The position numbers were made by a program, and so were the translations under genes. This document shows, in pieces, positions 8,834-15,463 of a DNA stretch of 64,000 bases. This DNA comes from Actinotalea lenta (GTDB lineage: Bacteria; Actinomycetota; Actinomycetes; Actinomycetales; Cellulomonadaceae). The notes beneath the pieces were generated by a model, which was not told where the DNA came from, searched no databases, and worked only from the letters and a program-made list of their open reading frames with translations. Within the stretch, counting starts at the first letter, position 1; each line of letters starts with the position of its first letter. The stretch is from contig NZ_JAUQYP010000001.1 in the NCBI RefSeq assembly GCF_030586465.1, forward strand, positions 1,543,446 through 1,607,445, in the 5' to 3' direction.

Positions 8834-9913
8834 ATGAGCGATCACATCGAGCCACGGGGTCGATCCGCGGCAGGCGGGCCGGCGCGACAGCACGGGCGCG
8901 ACCCGGCGGGCGACCCACGCGACCCGGCGGGCGACCCACGCGACCTGGCGGGCGGCCCACGTGACCCGGCGGGCGGCCCACGTGACCCGGCGGACGGCCC
9001 ACGTGACCCGGCGTCGGGCGACCCACGTGACCCGGCGGGCCGCCCACGTGACCCACAGCCGGCGATGCCGGGCCCGGCGCGGCTCACGTACCGGTACCTG
9101 CGGGTGTCGGTGGTGGCGATGGCGCTGCTGCTCTTCGTGGCCATCGGGCTCGACGTTCTGGCTGGCGGTGAGAGGTTCGGGTCGATCAGCGGCTACTTCT
9201 ACTCGCCGGTGCGCAGCGTGTTCGTCGGCTCGCTCGTCGCGATCGGTCCGGCGCTCGTCGCGATCAAGGGTCGTGCCGGCTGGGAGGACGTGCTGCTCGA
9301 CCTGGCTGGCATGGTCGTGCCCGTCGTCGCCTTCGTCCCCGCGCGGCAGGAGCTCGGTCCCGACGTGTGTGGCGGAATCCAGCGCTGCATCCCGCCCGAC
9401 CTGGTGGGCGCGGTGGGCAACAACGTCGCCGCGCTCATCGTGCTGGGGGTGCCGGTGCTGGTGTTCGCGTGGTGGACGGGGCTCCGCGGCGGCGCGCCCG
9501 CCGTGCTCGCGGGGCTGGTGTCGGCTACGGTCGCCTACCTGGTGCTCGTCGTGTGGTTCGTGGTCTGGCGTGGCACGTTCCTCGCCGCCGGTCACGACGT
9601 CGCCGCGGTGGCCTTCTTCCTGCTCATCGCCGCGCTGGCGTGGCTGAACGGCCGCCGCGCACCGGAGCGGGCCCAGGCGCGGGTGCTCACGCCGGTGCGG
9701 TTCGCCCACGCGTACCGCGCGATCGCCGGTGTCATGGTCGCGACCCTCGTGGTGACCCTGGCGACCTGGGTGCTCCAGGCCGCGGGTGCTCTCACGGCGC
9801 CGTTCGGGTCCGTGTTCGTCGCCGAGACCCTCCTGCTGGTCGCGTTCATCGCGTTCTGGCTGCTCCAGACCGCCGAGAACTGGGACCAGGAGGCCGCAAC
9901 CCTCCAGCCCTAG
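8834..9913 (+). CDS. Polytopic membrane protein with N-terminal RDPAGGP heptad repeats
   Basis: 359 residues. ATG at 8834 follows GGAGGG, an excellent Shine-Dalgarno. Residues 22-73 are a hydrophilic array of seven Arg-Asp-Pro-Ala-Gly-x-Pro heptads. From about residue 85 there are six to seven hydrophobic segments, for example VVAMALLLFVAIGLDVLA and MVVPVVAFVPA. I do not recognise a functional family for the membrane part. The tail is cytosolic or periplasmic and short. The stop codon lies within the hexameric CCCTAG repeat. The repeat array is likely a disordered tether and may vary in copy number among strains. Confidence 0.8.
   Translation: MSDHIEPRGRSAAGGPARQHGRDPAGDPRDPAGDPRDLAGGPRDPAGGPRDPADGPRDPASGDPRDPAGRPRDPQPAMPGPARLTYRYLRVSVVAMALLLFVAIGLDVLAGGERFGSISGYFYSPVRSVFVGSLVAIGPALVAIKGRAGWEDVLLDLAGMVVPVVAFVPARQELGPDVCGGIQRCIPPDLVGAVGNNVAALIVLGVPVLVFAWWTGLRGGAPAVLAGLVSATVAYLVLVVWFVVWRGTFLAAGHDVAAVAFFLLIAALAWLNGRRAPERAQARVLTPVRFAHAYRAIAGVMVATLVVTLATWVLQAAGALTAPFGSVFVAETLLLVAFIAFWLLQTAENWDQEAATLQP
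8897..9055 (+). repeat. Coding minisatellite, 21-bp unit x7
   Basis: Seven head-to-tail copies of a 21-bp unit; the sixth copy is 24 bp. Units begin CGCGACCCGGCGGGC early and CGTGACCCGGCGGGC later, followed by a partial copy. Each encodes Arg-Asp-Pro-Ala-Gly-(Asp/Gly)-Pro, so the frame is kept whatever the copy number. Confidence 0.9.
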
Positions 9914-9961
9914 CCCCAGCCCTAGCCCCAGCCCTAGCCCTAGCCCGGCCCGGCCCGGCCC
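9908..9961. repeat. CCCTAG/CCCCAG hexamer array, G-quadruplex-prone on the minus strand
   Basis: Alternating CCCTAG and CCCCAG hexamers pass into three CCCGG pentamers directly over and after the stop codon at 9911-9913. On the minus strand this reads as nine or more G-tracts of three or four separated by two or three bases, a classic intramolecular G-quadruplex pattern. It lies just downstream of the DUF222/HNH gene, which is transcribed on that G-rich strand. Confidence 0.8.
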
Positions 9962-9964
9962 GTC

Positions 9965-9976
9965 GCACGTTCGTGC
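9965..9976. repeat. 12-bp inverted repeat GCACGTTCGTGC, downstream copy
   Basis: Second copy of the element at 8788-8799, in the 145-bp gap between the membrane-protein gene and the DUF222/HNH gene. Confidence 0.35.
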
Positions 9977-10058
9977 GCACGGTGCCGACCATGGCGCGGC
10001 GCTCGGATCCCAGCCGCGTCCTACCCCGTCACGGTGGACGTGCCGTGGTTGATGGCGA

Positions 10059-11657
10059 TCACGCGACGTCGAGCACCCCCGGGTCCGGTGTTCGTTGCTC
10101 GGGCACCCTCGGGTCGGGTGTTCGTTGCTCGGGCACCCTCGGGTCGGGTGTTCGTTGCTCGGGCACCCTCGGGTCGGGTGTTCGTTGCCCTGGCGCCCCC
10201 GGGTCCGGTGATCCCCGCCCGGGCCGCTCGGCTCCCGCCAACCGGGTCGCGGTGGACCCAGCGCCGCGCGGTGCAGCCGCATCCCGGTCGCCGCCCGGTG
10301 GCACGCTGACCACCCGGCCGTCACGCCTGGTGAACTCGTAACGCACCGGTCCGCCGAGGCGACGGATCGCGAGGTCGAGGGCGTGGACCGTCGTGTGGTG
10401 GTGGCCGCAGAGCAGCACACCGTTCTCGACGGACGTCCGGCCGAGGTCGCGGTCCCACCAGCGGATGTGATGGACCTCGCAGTACGCGGCGGGTACGTCG
10501 CACCCGTTCCACGCGCAGGCCCTGTCACGCACGATCACCGCACGCCGCTGGGCACCGCTGTACAGCCGCTGCGTCCGCCCCACGTCCAGCGGGAGCCCCT
10601 CGGCGGACATCACGATCCGCCCGAGCTCACAGTCGCACAGCACGCGCGCCAGCTGCGACATCGCCACGGGCATGCCGTTCTCGAGGAGCGCGGGCGGCAC
10701 CGGCCGGATCGTCGCCTCCTCACCGGTCTCGCGGCGGCGCTGCGCGTCGCGCAGCTCGACGAACGTCTCCGCGGGGACGATCAGCGAGACGCTCGGACGG
10801 TTCGCGACGCCGGACACCCGTGCGTCGGCGACATCCTGTCCCGGGTCGGGCAGCGGCAGGCCGTTGGGGTCCCGCGTTCGCCTCCGCACCCCGGCCATCC
10901 CCGCGGTCGCACGTTCGGCGAGCGCCACGAGCGCGTCTGCGTCGGCCTGACGCTTGTCGCGCTCCTCGTCCGGCGCCATGCCGACGCCGGCGATGGCCAC
11001 CCGTAGCGCCTCGGCGGCGGCGTGGTCGAGGCGGCCGCGCAGGAACGTGCCCTCCGGCTGCTGCGACATGATGAAGAACCGCTCGCGACGCTGCGCTGCG
11101 ACGCCTCGTTCAACCGCGGCGGGCTCGTGCTCCGCCACGACGCGGGCGACCGACGCCGTGAACTCCTTGACGGTCTGGCGCCGAGCCAGGCCGACCAGGC
11201 GCTGCTGGGTCTCCGGGCTCGTCAGCGCCGCGCGCGCCTCGTCGCCGGCGTGGGCCGTGACGCGCGCGAGCGCGTCGACGTGGGGGAGCGGCACGTCGCC
11301 GTCCCGGACGCCCTGCGCGACCGCGGGGAGGGCGACCAGCGTGTCCGCCTGCTGGACCTCCCGACGGGCCTGACCGAGGCCCGTCCGCGTGGCACGTGCG
11401 CGGGCCGCCTCGAAGTCCCGATCGCCGGGGCGCACCGACGTGTGAGCCGCGCGCTCGGCCACGAGCAGCCCTGCCCGGACCGTGGCCAGCGAGCCGGCGA
11501 GCCGGTCCAGGGCGCGCAGCGCACGGCCGCGTTCGCGCCCGCTCCACCTCTCGAAGCCGCCGTGCGCCGATGCCAGCCGATCCCCGCTCTCGACCAGCGC
11601 GTCGAGCGCTCCGAGGATCCACGACGCGTCGGCGTCCCTCGAGGTCGTCTCGAACAT
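10059..11657 (-). CDS. DUF222 / 13E12-family HNH endonuclease-like protein, copy 1
   Basis: 532 residues. The N-terminal DUF222 (13E12 repeat family) domain covers roughly residues 10-340 and includes LDRLAGSLATVRAGLL and EGTFLRGRLDHAAAEALR. An HNH nuclease domain follows around residues 390-450, with zinc-ligand cysteines in CAWNGCDVPAAYC and the catalytic EVHHIRWWDR followed by HHHTTVH. The C-terminal tail is four copies of a ten-residue unit rich in Pro, Glu, Arg and Thr. ATG at 11657 is chosen because it lies where a leaderless transcript from the promoter at 11665-11693 would start, and it overlaps a LexA box. In Mycobacterium several 13E12 genes belong to the SOS regulon. Biochemical role unknown; probably a DNA-damage-induced nuclease or mobile-element-derived gene. 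A paralogue sits at 35742-37328. Confidence 0.9.
   Translation of the reverse strand: MFETTSRDADASWILGALDALVESGDRLASAHGGFERWSGRERGRALRALDRLAGSLATVRAGLLVAERAAHTSVRPGDRDFEAARARATRTGLGQARREVQQADTLVALPAVAQGVRDGDVPLPHVDALARVTAHAGDEARAALTSPETQQRLVGLARRQTVKEFTASVARVVAEHEPAAVERGVAAQRRERFFIMSQQPEGTFLRGRLDHAAAEALRVAIAGVGMAPDEERDKRQADADALVALAERATAGMAGVRRRTRDPNGLPLPDPGQDVADARVSGVANRPSVSLIVPAETFVELRDAQRRRETGEEATIRPVPPALLENGMPVAMSQLARVLCDCELGRIVMSAEGLPLDVGRTQRLYSGAQRRAVIVRDRACAWNGCDVPAAYCEVHHIRWWDRDLGRTSVENGVLLCGHHHTTVHALDLAIRRLGGPVRYEFTRRDGRVVSVPPGGDRDAAAPRGAGSTATRLAGAERPGRGSPDPGAPGQRTPDPRVPEQRTPDPRVPEQRTPDPRVPEQRTPDPGVLDVA
10081..10200 (-). repeat. Coding minisatellite, 30-bp unit x4
   Basis: Four head-to-tail 30-bp copies beginning GGGTCGGGTGTTCGTTGCTC on the plus strand at 10081, 10111, 10141 and 10171. 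The first three are almost identical and the last diverges at its end. They encode the decapeptide EQRTPDPRVP in the C-terminal tail of the DUF222/HNH protein. A 30-bp unit keeps frame on gain or loss of copies. Confidence 0.92.
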
Positions 11658-11665
11658 GTGTTCGA
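11650..11665. promoter_or_regulatory. LexA (SOS) box over the DUF222/HNH start codon
   Basis: TCGAACATGTGTTCGA is a perfect 16-bp palindrome apart from its four-base centre, and a full match to the mycobacterial/actinobacterial LexA consensus TCGAAC-N4-GTTCGA. It covers the start codon (11655-11657) and abuts the -10 element, so LexA would block initiation. The second DUF222 gene once had the same 16 bases before the IS insertion. Confidence 0.85.
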
Positions 11666-11693
11666 CCCTACCGCCAATCGGCCTCATGATCAA
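11665..11693 (-). promoter_or_regulatory. Sigma70-type promoter for a leaderless DUF222/HNH mRNA
   Basis: On the minus strand: -35 TTGATC (11693-11688), 17-bp spacer, -10 TAGGGT (11670-11665). The ATG at 11657 begins eight bases after the -10 hexamer, which places transcription start at or next to the start codon. The -35 and the spacing are the same in front of the other DUF222 copy (38961-38989). Confidence 0.7.
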
Positions 11694-11712
11694 GGCCGTG
11701 ACCAGCGGAAAC

Positions 11713-11721
11713 ATATCCACA
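11713..11721. promoter_or_regulatory. DnaA-box-like ATATCCACA upstream of the DUF222 promoter
   Basis: ATATCCACA differs by one base from the TTATCCACA DnaA box. It sits inside a block shared with the region upstream of the second DUF222 gene (39003-39019), about 20 bp beyond the -35. A weaker CCAC-containing element follows about 28 bp further. Binding is inferred only. Confidence 0.35.
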
Positions 11722-11848
11722 GGTCGGTCGCCGACGAGCTCTTCCACGGCGGGTGCGGTCCTTGGCGCCGCGAGGCTGGGCGCAGGGGAGCGGTGCACAG
11801 CTCGCTCGGACGGATGTGCGGCAGGAGGCCGGGCCCCGATCCGGCGCT

Positions 11849-11954
11849 CACCCGGACCTCCCGCCCCACCCGGACCTCCCGCCCCACCCGGACCTCCCGC
11901 CCCACCGGACCTCCCGCCCCACCGGACCTCCCGCCCCACCCGGACGCCGCGCCC
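11849..11954. repeat. Intergenic minisatellite, 17-18-bp unit x6
   Basis: Six tandem copies of CACCCGGACCTCCCGCCC: three of 18 bp, two of 17 bp with one C lost, and a final degenerate copy. They lie in the 373-bp gap between the DUF222/HNH promoter and the YrhK-like gene. The complementary strand is a run of G-tracts. The rest of this gap (11725-11848 and 11955-12015) shows no gene. Confidence 0.9.
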
Positions 11955-12030
11955 CGCCGGGTCGCGGGCGGGCACCGGATCGCGGGAGGCTGGACAGCGA
12001 CGATGATCAGCCCATCGGAGGAGCCCCGCC

Positions 12031-12261
12031 GTGATCCGCACCCTCGTCCAGGACTACGAGCACGTCCACACCGCCATCGGCATCATCGGAAACCTGCTGT
12101 TCGTGGTGGGGTCGGTACTGTTCTACAAGGCCTTCGAGCAGTTCTACACGCTTGCCGTGTCGATGTTCGTCGTCGGCTCGGCCTTCATGCTGGTCGGCGC
12201 CATCGGCGGCGGCCTGCGGCGGATGCTGGAGCGGCGCGACCAGGCCGCATCGCAGGCCTGA
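12031..12261 (+). CDS. Small YrhK-domain membrane protein
   Basis: 76 residues with two hydrophobic helices (IGIIGNLLFVVGSVLFYKAF and LAVSMFVVGSAFMLVGAIGG) separated by a short loop and ending in a basic tail. The repeated FVVGS pattern matches YrhK-like proteins, whose role is unknown. GTG at 12031 is preferred because GGAGGAG lies at the right distance upstream. It is followed by a CGTGCCG/CGGCACG hairpin before the LacI gene and is probably its own transcription unit. Confidence 0.75.
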   Translation: MIRTLVQDYEHVHTAIGIIGNLLFVVGSVLFYKAFEQFYTLAVSMFVVGSAFMLVGAIGGGLRRMLERRDQAASQA

Positions 12262-12268
12262 GAGGACA

Positions 12269-12297
12269 GCCGTGCCGACGTACGCCGGACGGCACGT
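12269..12297 (+). terminator. Probable terminator hairpin after the YrhK-like gene
   Basis: Arms CCGTGCCG and CGGCACG flank a 12-bp loop, directly downstream of the stop at 12261. There is no U-tract, as is common in high-GC actinobacteria. Confidence 0.4.
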
Positions 12298-12307
12298 TGC
12301 CGCCGCG

Positions 12308-12324
12308 CCAATCGGTATCGTTGG
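12308..12324. promoter_or_regulatory. Candidate LacI-family operator (possible autoregulation)
   Basis: CCAATCGGTATCGTTGG has CCAA/TTGG ends and a near-palindromic centre, 22 bp before the lacI-type start codon. LacI-family regulators often repress their own gene. The match is imperfect. Confidence 0.35.
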
Positions 12325-12346
12325 CCGACCGGCGGGAGGCTGACCG

Positions 12347-13321
12347 ATGGGTGTGACCAGCGCGGACGTCGCGCGGGCGAGCGGGGTTTCCCGCACCACG
12401 GTGAGCTACGTCCTCAACGGCACGCCGGGGACGTCGATCTCCGACGCGACCCGGCAGCGCGTCCTCGCTGCCGCCGAGCGTCTGGGCTACGCGCCTTCGG
12501 CGACCGCGCGGGCGCTGCGCCGCGGGACCACCGACCTGGTGCTCGTCGTCCTGCCGCACTGGCCGATCGGCCCCGTGATCGACACCCTGCTCGACCATCT
12601 CGCCGACGACCTCGCCGAGCGCGGGCTGTCCGTGCTCGTGCACCACGGGCGGGGTCGTCCCCTGGGAGACCTGTGGCGCGCGGTGACCCCGCGCACCGTC
12701 GTCGGTCTGACTGCGTTCGCGCCCGAGGAGGTGCGGGCGATGCGTCAGGCCGGGATCCAGGTGGTCGGCACCCGGCTGGACGACGAGCATCACGACCCGA
12801 GCGTCTACGCCGTCTCCCAGCAGCAGATCGGCCGGCTGCAGGTCGAGCACCTGGTGGCGCGTGGCCGACGCCGGATCGGGTGGGCCGGGACGACGGATGC
12901 GCGCCTGGTTGAGTTCGCCGAGCCCCGGCTGGCCGGGGTGACTGCGGCGTGCGCCTCGGCGGGCCTGGCCGGGCCGCTGGTCGCCCGGCTCGAGCTGGAC
13001 GTGCCCAGCGCCACGCGCGCGGTGCAGTCGTGGCGGGACGCCGGGGTGGACGCGGTCGCGGCGTACAACGACGAGGTCGCTCTCGCGGTGCTCGCGGGCC
13101 TGCGCCGGCGGGGTCTCGAGGTGCCCGGCGACGTGGCTGTGATCGGTGTGGACGACGTCCCGGCGGCGCGCCTCGCGGCTCCGCCGCTGACCACGGTGTC
13201 GCAGTCCATCGAGGTGCAGGCGTTGTACCTCGCGCGGGCGACGATCGCCGCGCTGGACGGTGCGGTCCCTCCGACCCCGCCACCCGACGTGCTCGACGTG
13301 GTGGTCCGCTCCTCGACGTAG
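12347..13321 (+). CDS. LacI-family transcriptional regulator
   Basis: 324 residues. N-terminal helix-turn-helix SADVARASGVSRTTVSYVLN followed by the hinge region RLGYAPSATARALRRG, which inserts in the minor groove in this family. A periplasmic-binding-protein-like sensor domain follows (residues 60-320), with AYNDEVALAVLAGLRRRGLEV and the typical VIGVDDVPAARLAAPPLTTV segment near the end. GGGAGG lies ten bases before ATG 12347. LacI regulators usually sense sugars; the ligand is unknown and no sugar operon is adjacent. It is convergent with the beta-helix gene, with two strong terminators between. Confidence 0.93.
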   Translation: MGVTSADVARASGVSRTTVSYVLNGTPGTSISDATRQRVLAAAERLGYAPSATARALRRGTTDLVLVVLPHWPIGPVIDTLLDHLADDLAERGLSVLVHHGRGRPLGDLWRAVTPRTVVGLTAFAPEEVRAMRQAGIQVVGTRLDDEHHDPSVYAVSQQQIGRLQVEHLVARGRRRIGWAGTTDARLVEFAEPRLAGVTAACASAGLAGPLVARLELDVPSATRAVQSWRDAGVDAVAAYNDEVALAVLAGLRRRGLEVPGDVAVIGVDDVPAARLAAPPLTTVSQSIEVQALYLARATIAALDGAVPPTPPPDVLDVVVRSST

Positions 13322-13341
13322 CGAGACGGGCATGAACGTGT

Positions 13342-13376
13342 GCGGCGGCGCGGGAACGGACCTCCCGCGCCGCCGC
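13342..13376. terminator. Bidirectional terminator hairpin 1
   Basis: Perfect 14-bp stem, GCGGCGGCGCGGGA pairing with TCCCGCGCCGCCGC, with a seven-base loop, between the convergent LacI and beta-helix genes. Confidence 0.75.
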
Positions 13377-13383
13377 CCTCGCA

Positions 13384-13424
13384 CGGCCGGGCGCGCGGGA
13401 GGTCAAGGACCGCGCGCCCGGCCG
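13384..13424. terminator. Bidirectional terminator hairpin 2
   Basis: Perfect 15-bp stem, CGGCCGGGCGCGCGG pairing with CCGCGCGCCCGGCCG, with an 11-base loop. It ends seven bases from the stop of the beta-helix gene and probably terminates that transcript. Confidence 0.75.
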
Positions 13425-13430
13425 AGCGTG

Positions 13431-15314
13431 TCACGGGTAGTCGACGACGAACCTCGGCATGCCCACGGTCGAGGTGTCGGCCGTGGCGCCGGTGTCGTTG
13501 ACGACGTGCTCGATGGTCCCGGCCCCCAGGTTCACGGTCATGACGTGGTGCAGCTGCACGCCCGGCCGGGTCGGCACCGAGAACCCGCTCGCCGTGACGA
13601 TCGACGGGTTGTTCTGGTTGAACACGTACACGCCGCCGCCGTACAGCCGGTGCGTGCGGACGTCCGCCCCCACGGTGTACCCGGGGTAGCCGAGCGTGCC
13701 GTCGGGCTGGGTCCAGTCCGCCTGCGTCGGCGGGTCGTAGGGCAGCTCGTTCTGGAACAGCACCACGGTGCCGCCGTTGCCCTCCCACACCAGGTTGCGC
13801 TGCTGGAAGTGCTCGACGAACAGGCCCGTCGCGGTGACGTCGTCGCCGGTCACGACCACGCCGGTCAGGCCGGTGTTCGTGTTCCAGCGGTCGGTGTCGC
13901 CGTTGACGCCGGCGGTGAAGCCCTCGACGCCGTGGTCGGCCCGCCACACCCAGGTGTGGTCGATGAGCACGCCGTCGGCGTCGATCCGCATGGCGGTGTC
14001 GACCTTGCCCACGTGCGGACCGCCGACGCGGAAGTACACGTCGGACAGCGTGATGGGGTCGAGCGCGGCGTTCTTGTGGTGACCGAGCGCGAGGTGGCGA
14101 CCCTGGGTGCTGCCCACCTGCAGCAGGACCGGCGACTCGACCGCGCCCGCGTCGATGGTCACGCCCGCGACGATCACGCCCGGGACGTCCCGCACCACGA
14201 GCGGCGTCGCACCGTTGACCGCGGTGAGCGTCGCGTGGCCCATGCCGAGCACCACGGTGTCGGCGCGGTTCACGCGGATGCTGCGGTCCACGTCGTAGAT
14301 GCCCGGCGTCAGCAGCAGGTTCTTGCCTCGTGCGAGCTGGGCGTCGATGGTCGCGACCGAGTCGCCCGGGTGCGCGACGTAGAACTCGCTCAGCGGGATC
14401 GAGCGGCCGGGCGTCATGCCGTCGGCCCACGAGATGCCGCGCGAGTCCGCGACGGCTGTGGGCACGCGCACCTGGTAGCGGCCCCCGGCGTCGACGTAGA
14501 GGTACGGCTTCTCACGGCTGACCGGGGTCCGGTCGAGCGTGGTGTACGGCGGGTCGGGGAACGCGGTCTCGTCCGGAGCGCCCTCGACGCCGGAGAACAC
14601 CTGGTTCCACACGCCGTTGGTCCAGGCGCCGATCACGCTGTTGCGCGTCAGCCACTGCTGCTGCGAGCCGTTGAGGACCGTGCCGAACCGGGAGTCGGCG
14701 ATGAAGCCGCCCGACGCGTACTGCGGCCCGGCGGTGCAGTAGTCCATGAGCGAGAAGTTGGTGCCCCCGCGCACGTCGAGCCGGCGCACCGACACCGCCT
14801 GGGACACGGCCCAGAAGTTCGCGGAGGCGCGGCACCCGTCCTGGCCGGCGCCGTCGATCTCGAGCGTCAGGTTGGACAGCGTCCGCCAGAAGTTGTTCAG
14901 GGCGATGCAGTTCGGGTTCGCCTCGTCGCCGAGGCACCGGTTGTAGGTCTCGATCTTCCCGTGCACGACGACGTCGGACGGCGAGGCCCCCAGCCCGGCG
15001 ACCTCGGTGTAGTAGCCCACCCTGATCTGCAGCGGCTCCTCGGCGGAGCCGTACGTCCCGGGCTCGAACAGCAGGCTCCAGCGTCCGGTGCCCATCTCGT
15101 CGTCGACCTGCGCGTCGGCGATCGCGTTCGCTTTCGCCTGGATCTGAGCGACCGGCATGCTCGGGTCGAAGACGACGACGTTGGGTCCCAGGTCGGCGGC
15201 CCCGGTTGTGCGGTGCGCGGGAGCGGCAGCCGCTCCCGAGACCGCGAAGGATGCCGCGGCCAGCGCGGCGATCACGGCGACGCCCCCTCGGCGCGCGGTA
15301 CGTGCTCGTGCCAT
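13431..15314 (-). CDS. Secreted right-handed beta-helix protein (pectate-lyase / GH55-like fold)
   Basis: 627 residues with a clear Sec signal peptide (basic RARTARRGG, hydrophobic core, Ala-rich cleavage region near residue 35). The mature part is built from short beta-strand repeats such as VDRSIRVNRADTVVLGMGHA and VRDVPGVIVAGVTIDAG, typical of parallel beta-helix carbohydrate-active proteins. ATG 15314 follows GGAGAGGG six bases upstream. Close relatives are often labelled 'adenylyl cyclase' or 'coagulation factor 5/8 domain' in databases, which the sequence does not support. A polysaccharide lyase or glucanase role is plausible, but no catalytic residues can be named. A palindrome lies 45 bp upstream. 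Confidence 0.8.
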   Translation of the reverse strand: MARARTARRGGVAVIAALAAASFAVSGAAAAPAHRTTGAADLGPNVVVFDPSMPVAQIQAKANAIADAQVDDEMGTGRWSLLFEPGTYGSAEEPLQIRVGYYTEVAGLGASPSDVVVHGKIETYNRCLGDEANPNCIALNNFWRTLSNLTLEIDGAGQDGCRASANFWAVSQAVSVRRLDVRGGTNFSLMDYCTAGPQYASGGFIADSRFGTVLNGSQQQWLTRNSVIGAWTNGVWNQVFSGVEGAPDETAFPDPPYTTLDRTPVSREKPYLYVDAGGRYQVRVPTAVADSRGISWADGMTPGRSIPLSEFYVAHPGDSVATIDAQLARGKNLLLTPGIYDVDRSIRVNRADTVVLGMGHATLTAVNGATPLVVRDVPGVIVAGVTIDAGAVESPVLLQVGSTQGRHLALGHHKNAALDPITLSDVYFRVGGPHVGKVDTAMRIDADGVLIDHTWVWRADHGVEGFTAGVNGDTDRWNTNTGLTGVVVTGDDVTATGLFVEHFQQRNLVWEGNGGTVVLFQNELPYDPPTQADWTQPDGTLGYPGYTVGADVRTHRLYGGGVYVFNQNNPSIVTASGFSVPTRPGVQLHHVMTVNLGAGTIEHVVNDTGATADTSTVGMPRFVVDYP

Positions 15315-15358
15315 GTCAACCCTCTCCGTCGAGGCGCGGCTCACCACCGAGCCGCGAG

Positions 15359-15372
15359 GTGACTCGTGTCAC
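15359..15372. promoter_or_regulatory. Operator-like palindrome GTGAC-TCGT-GTCAC
   Basis: Perfect 5-bp arms around a four-base centre, 45-58 bp upstream of the beta-helix gene and about 90 bp upstream of the divergent MBL gene. It is placed for repression or activation of either; the regulator is unknown. Confidence 0.45.
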
Positions 15373-15463
15373 TTGTCGAGTGAGCCTAGGGGGACGGGGT
15401 GGGTGATCTCAAGGGGTTGTGGTGTGGCTGACGCCGTCCGCGAGGCGCGGCTACCGTCGCCGC

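Noticed and set aside
10081-10200. Regular 30-bp repeats that might suggest a CRISPR array
   Set aside because: Copies are contiguous with no spacers, they lie in the frame of the DUF222/HNH gene, and no cas gene is present.
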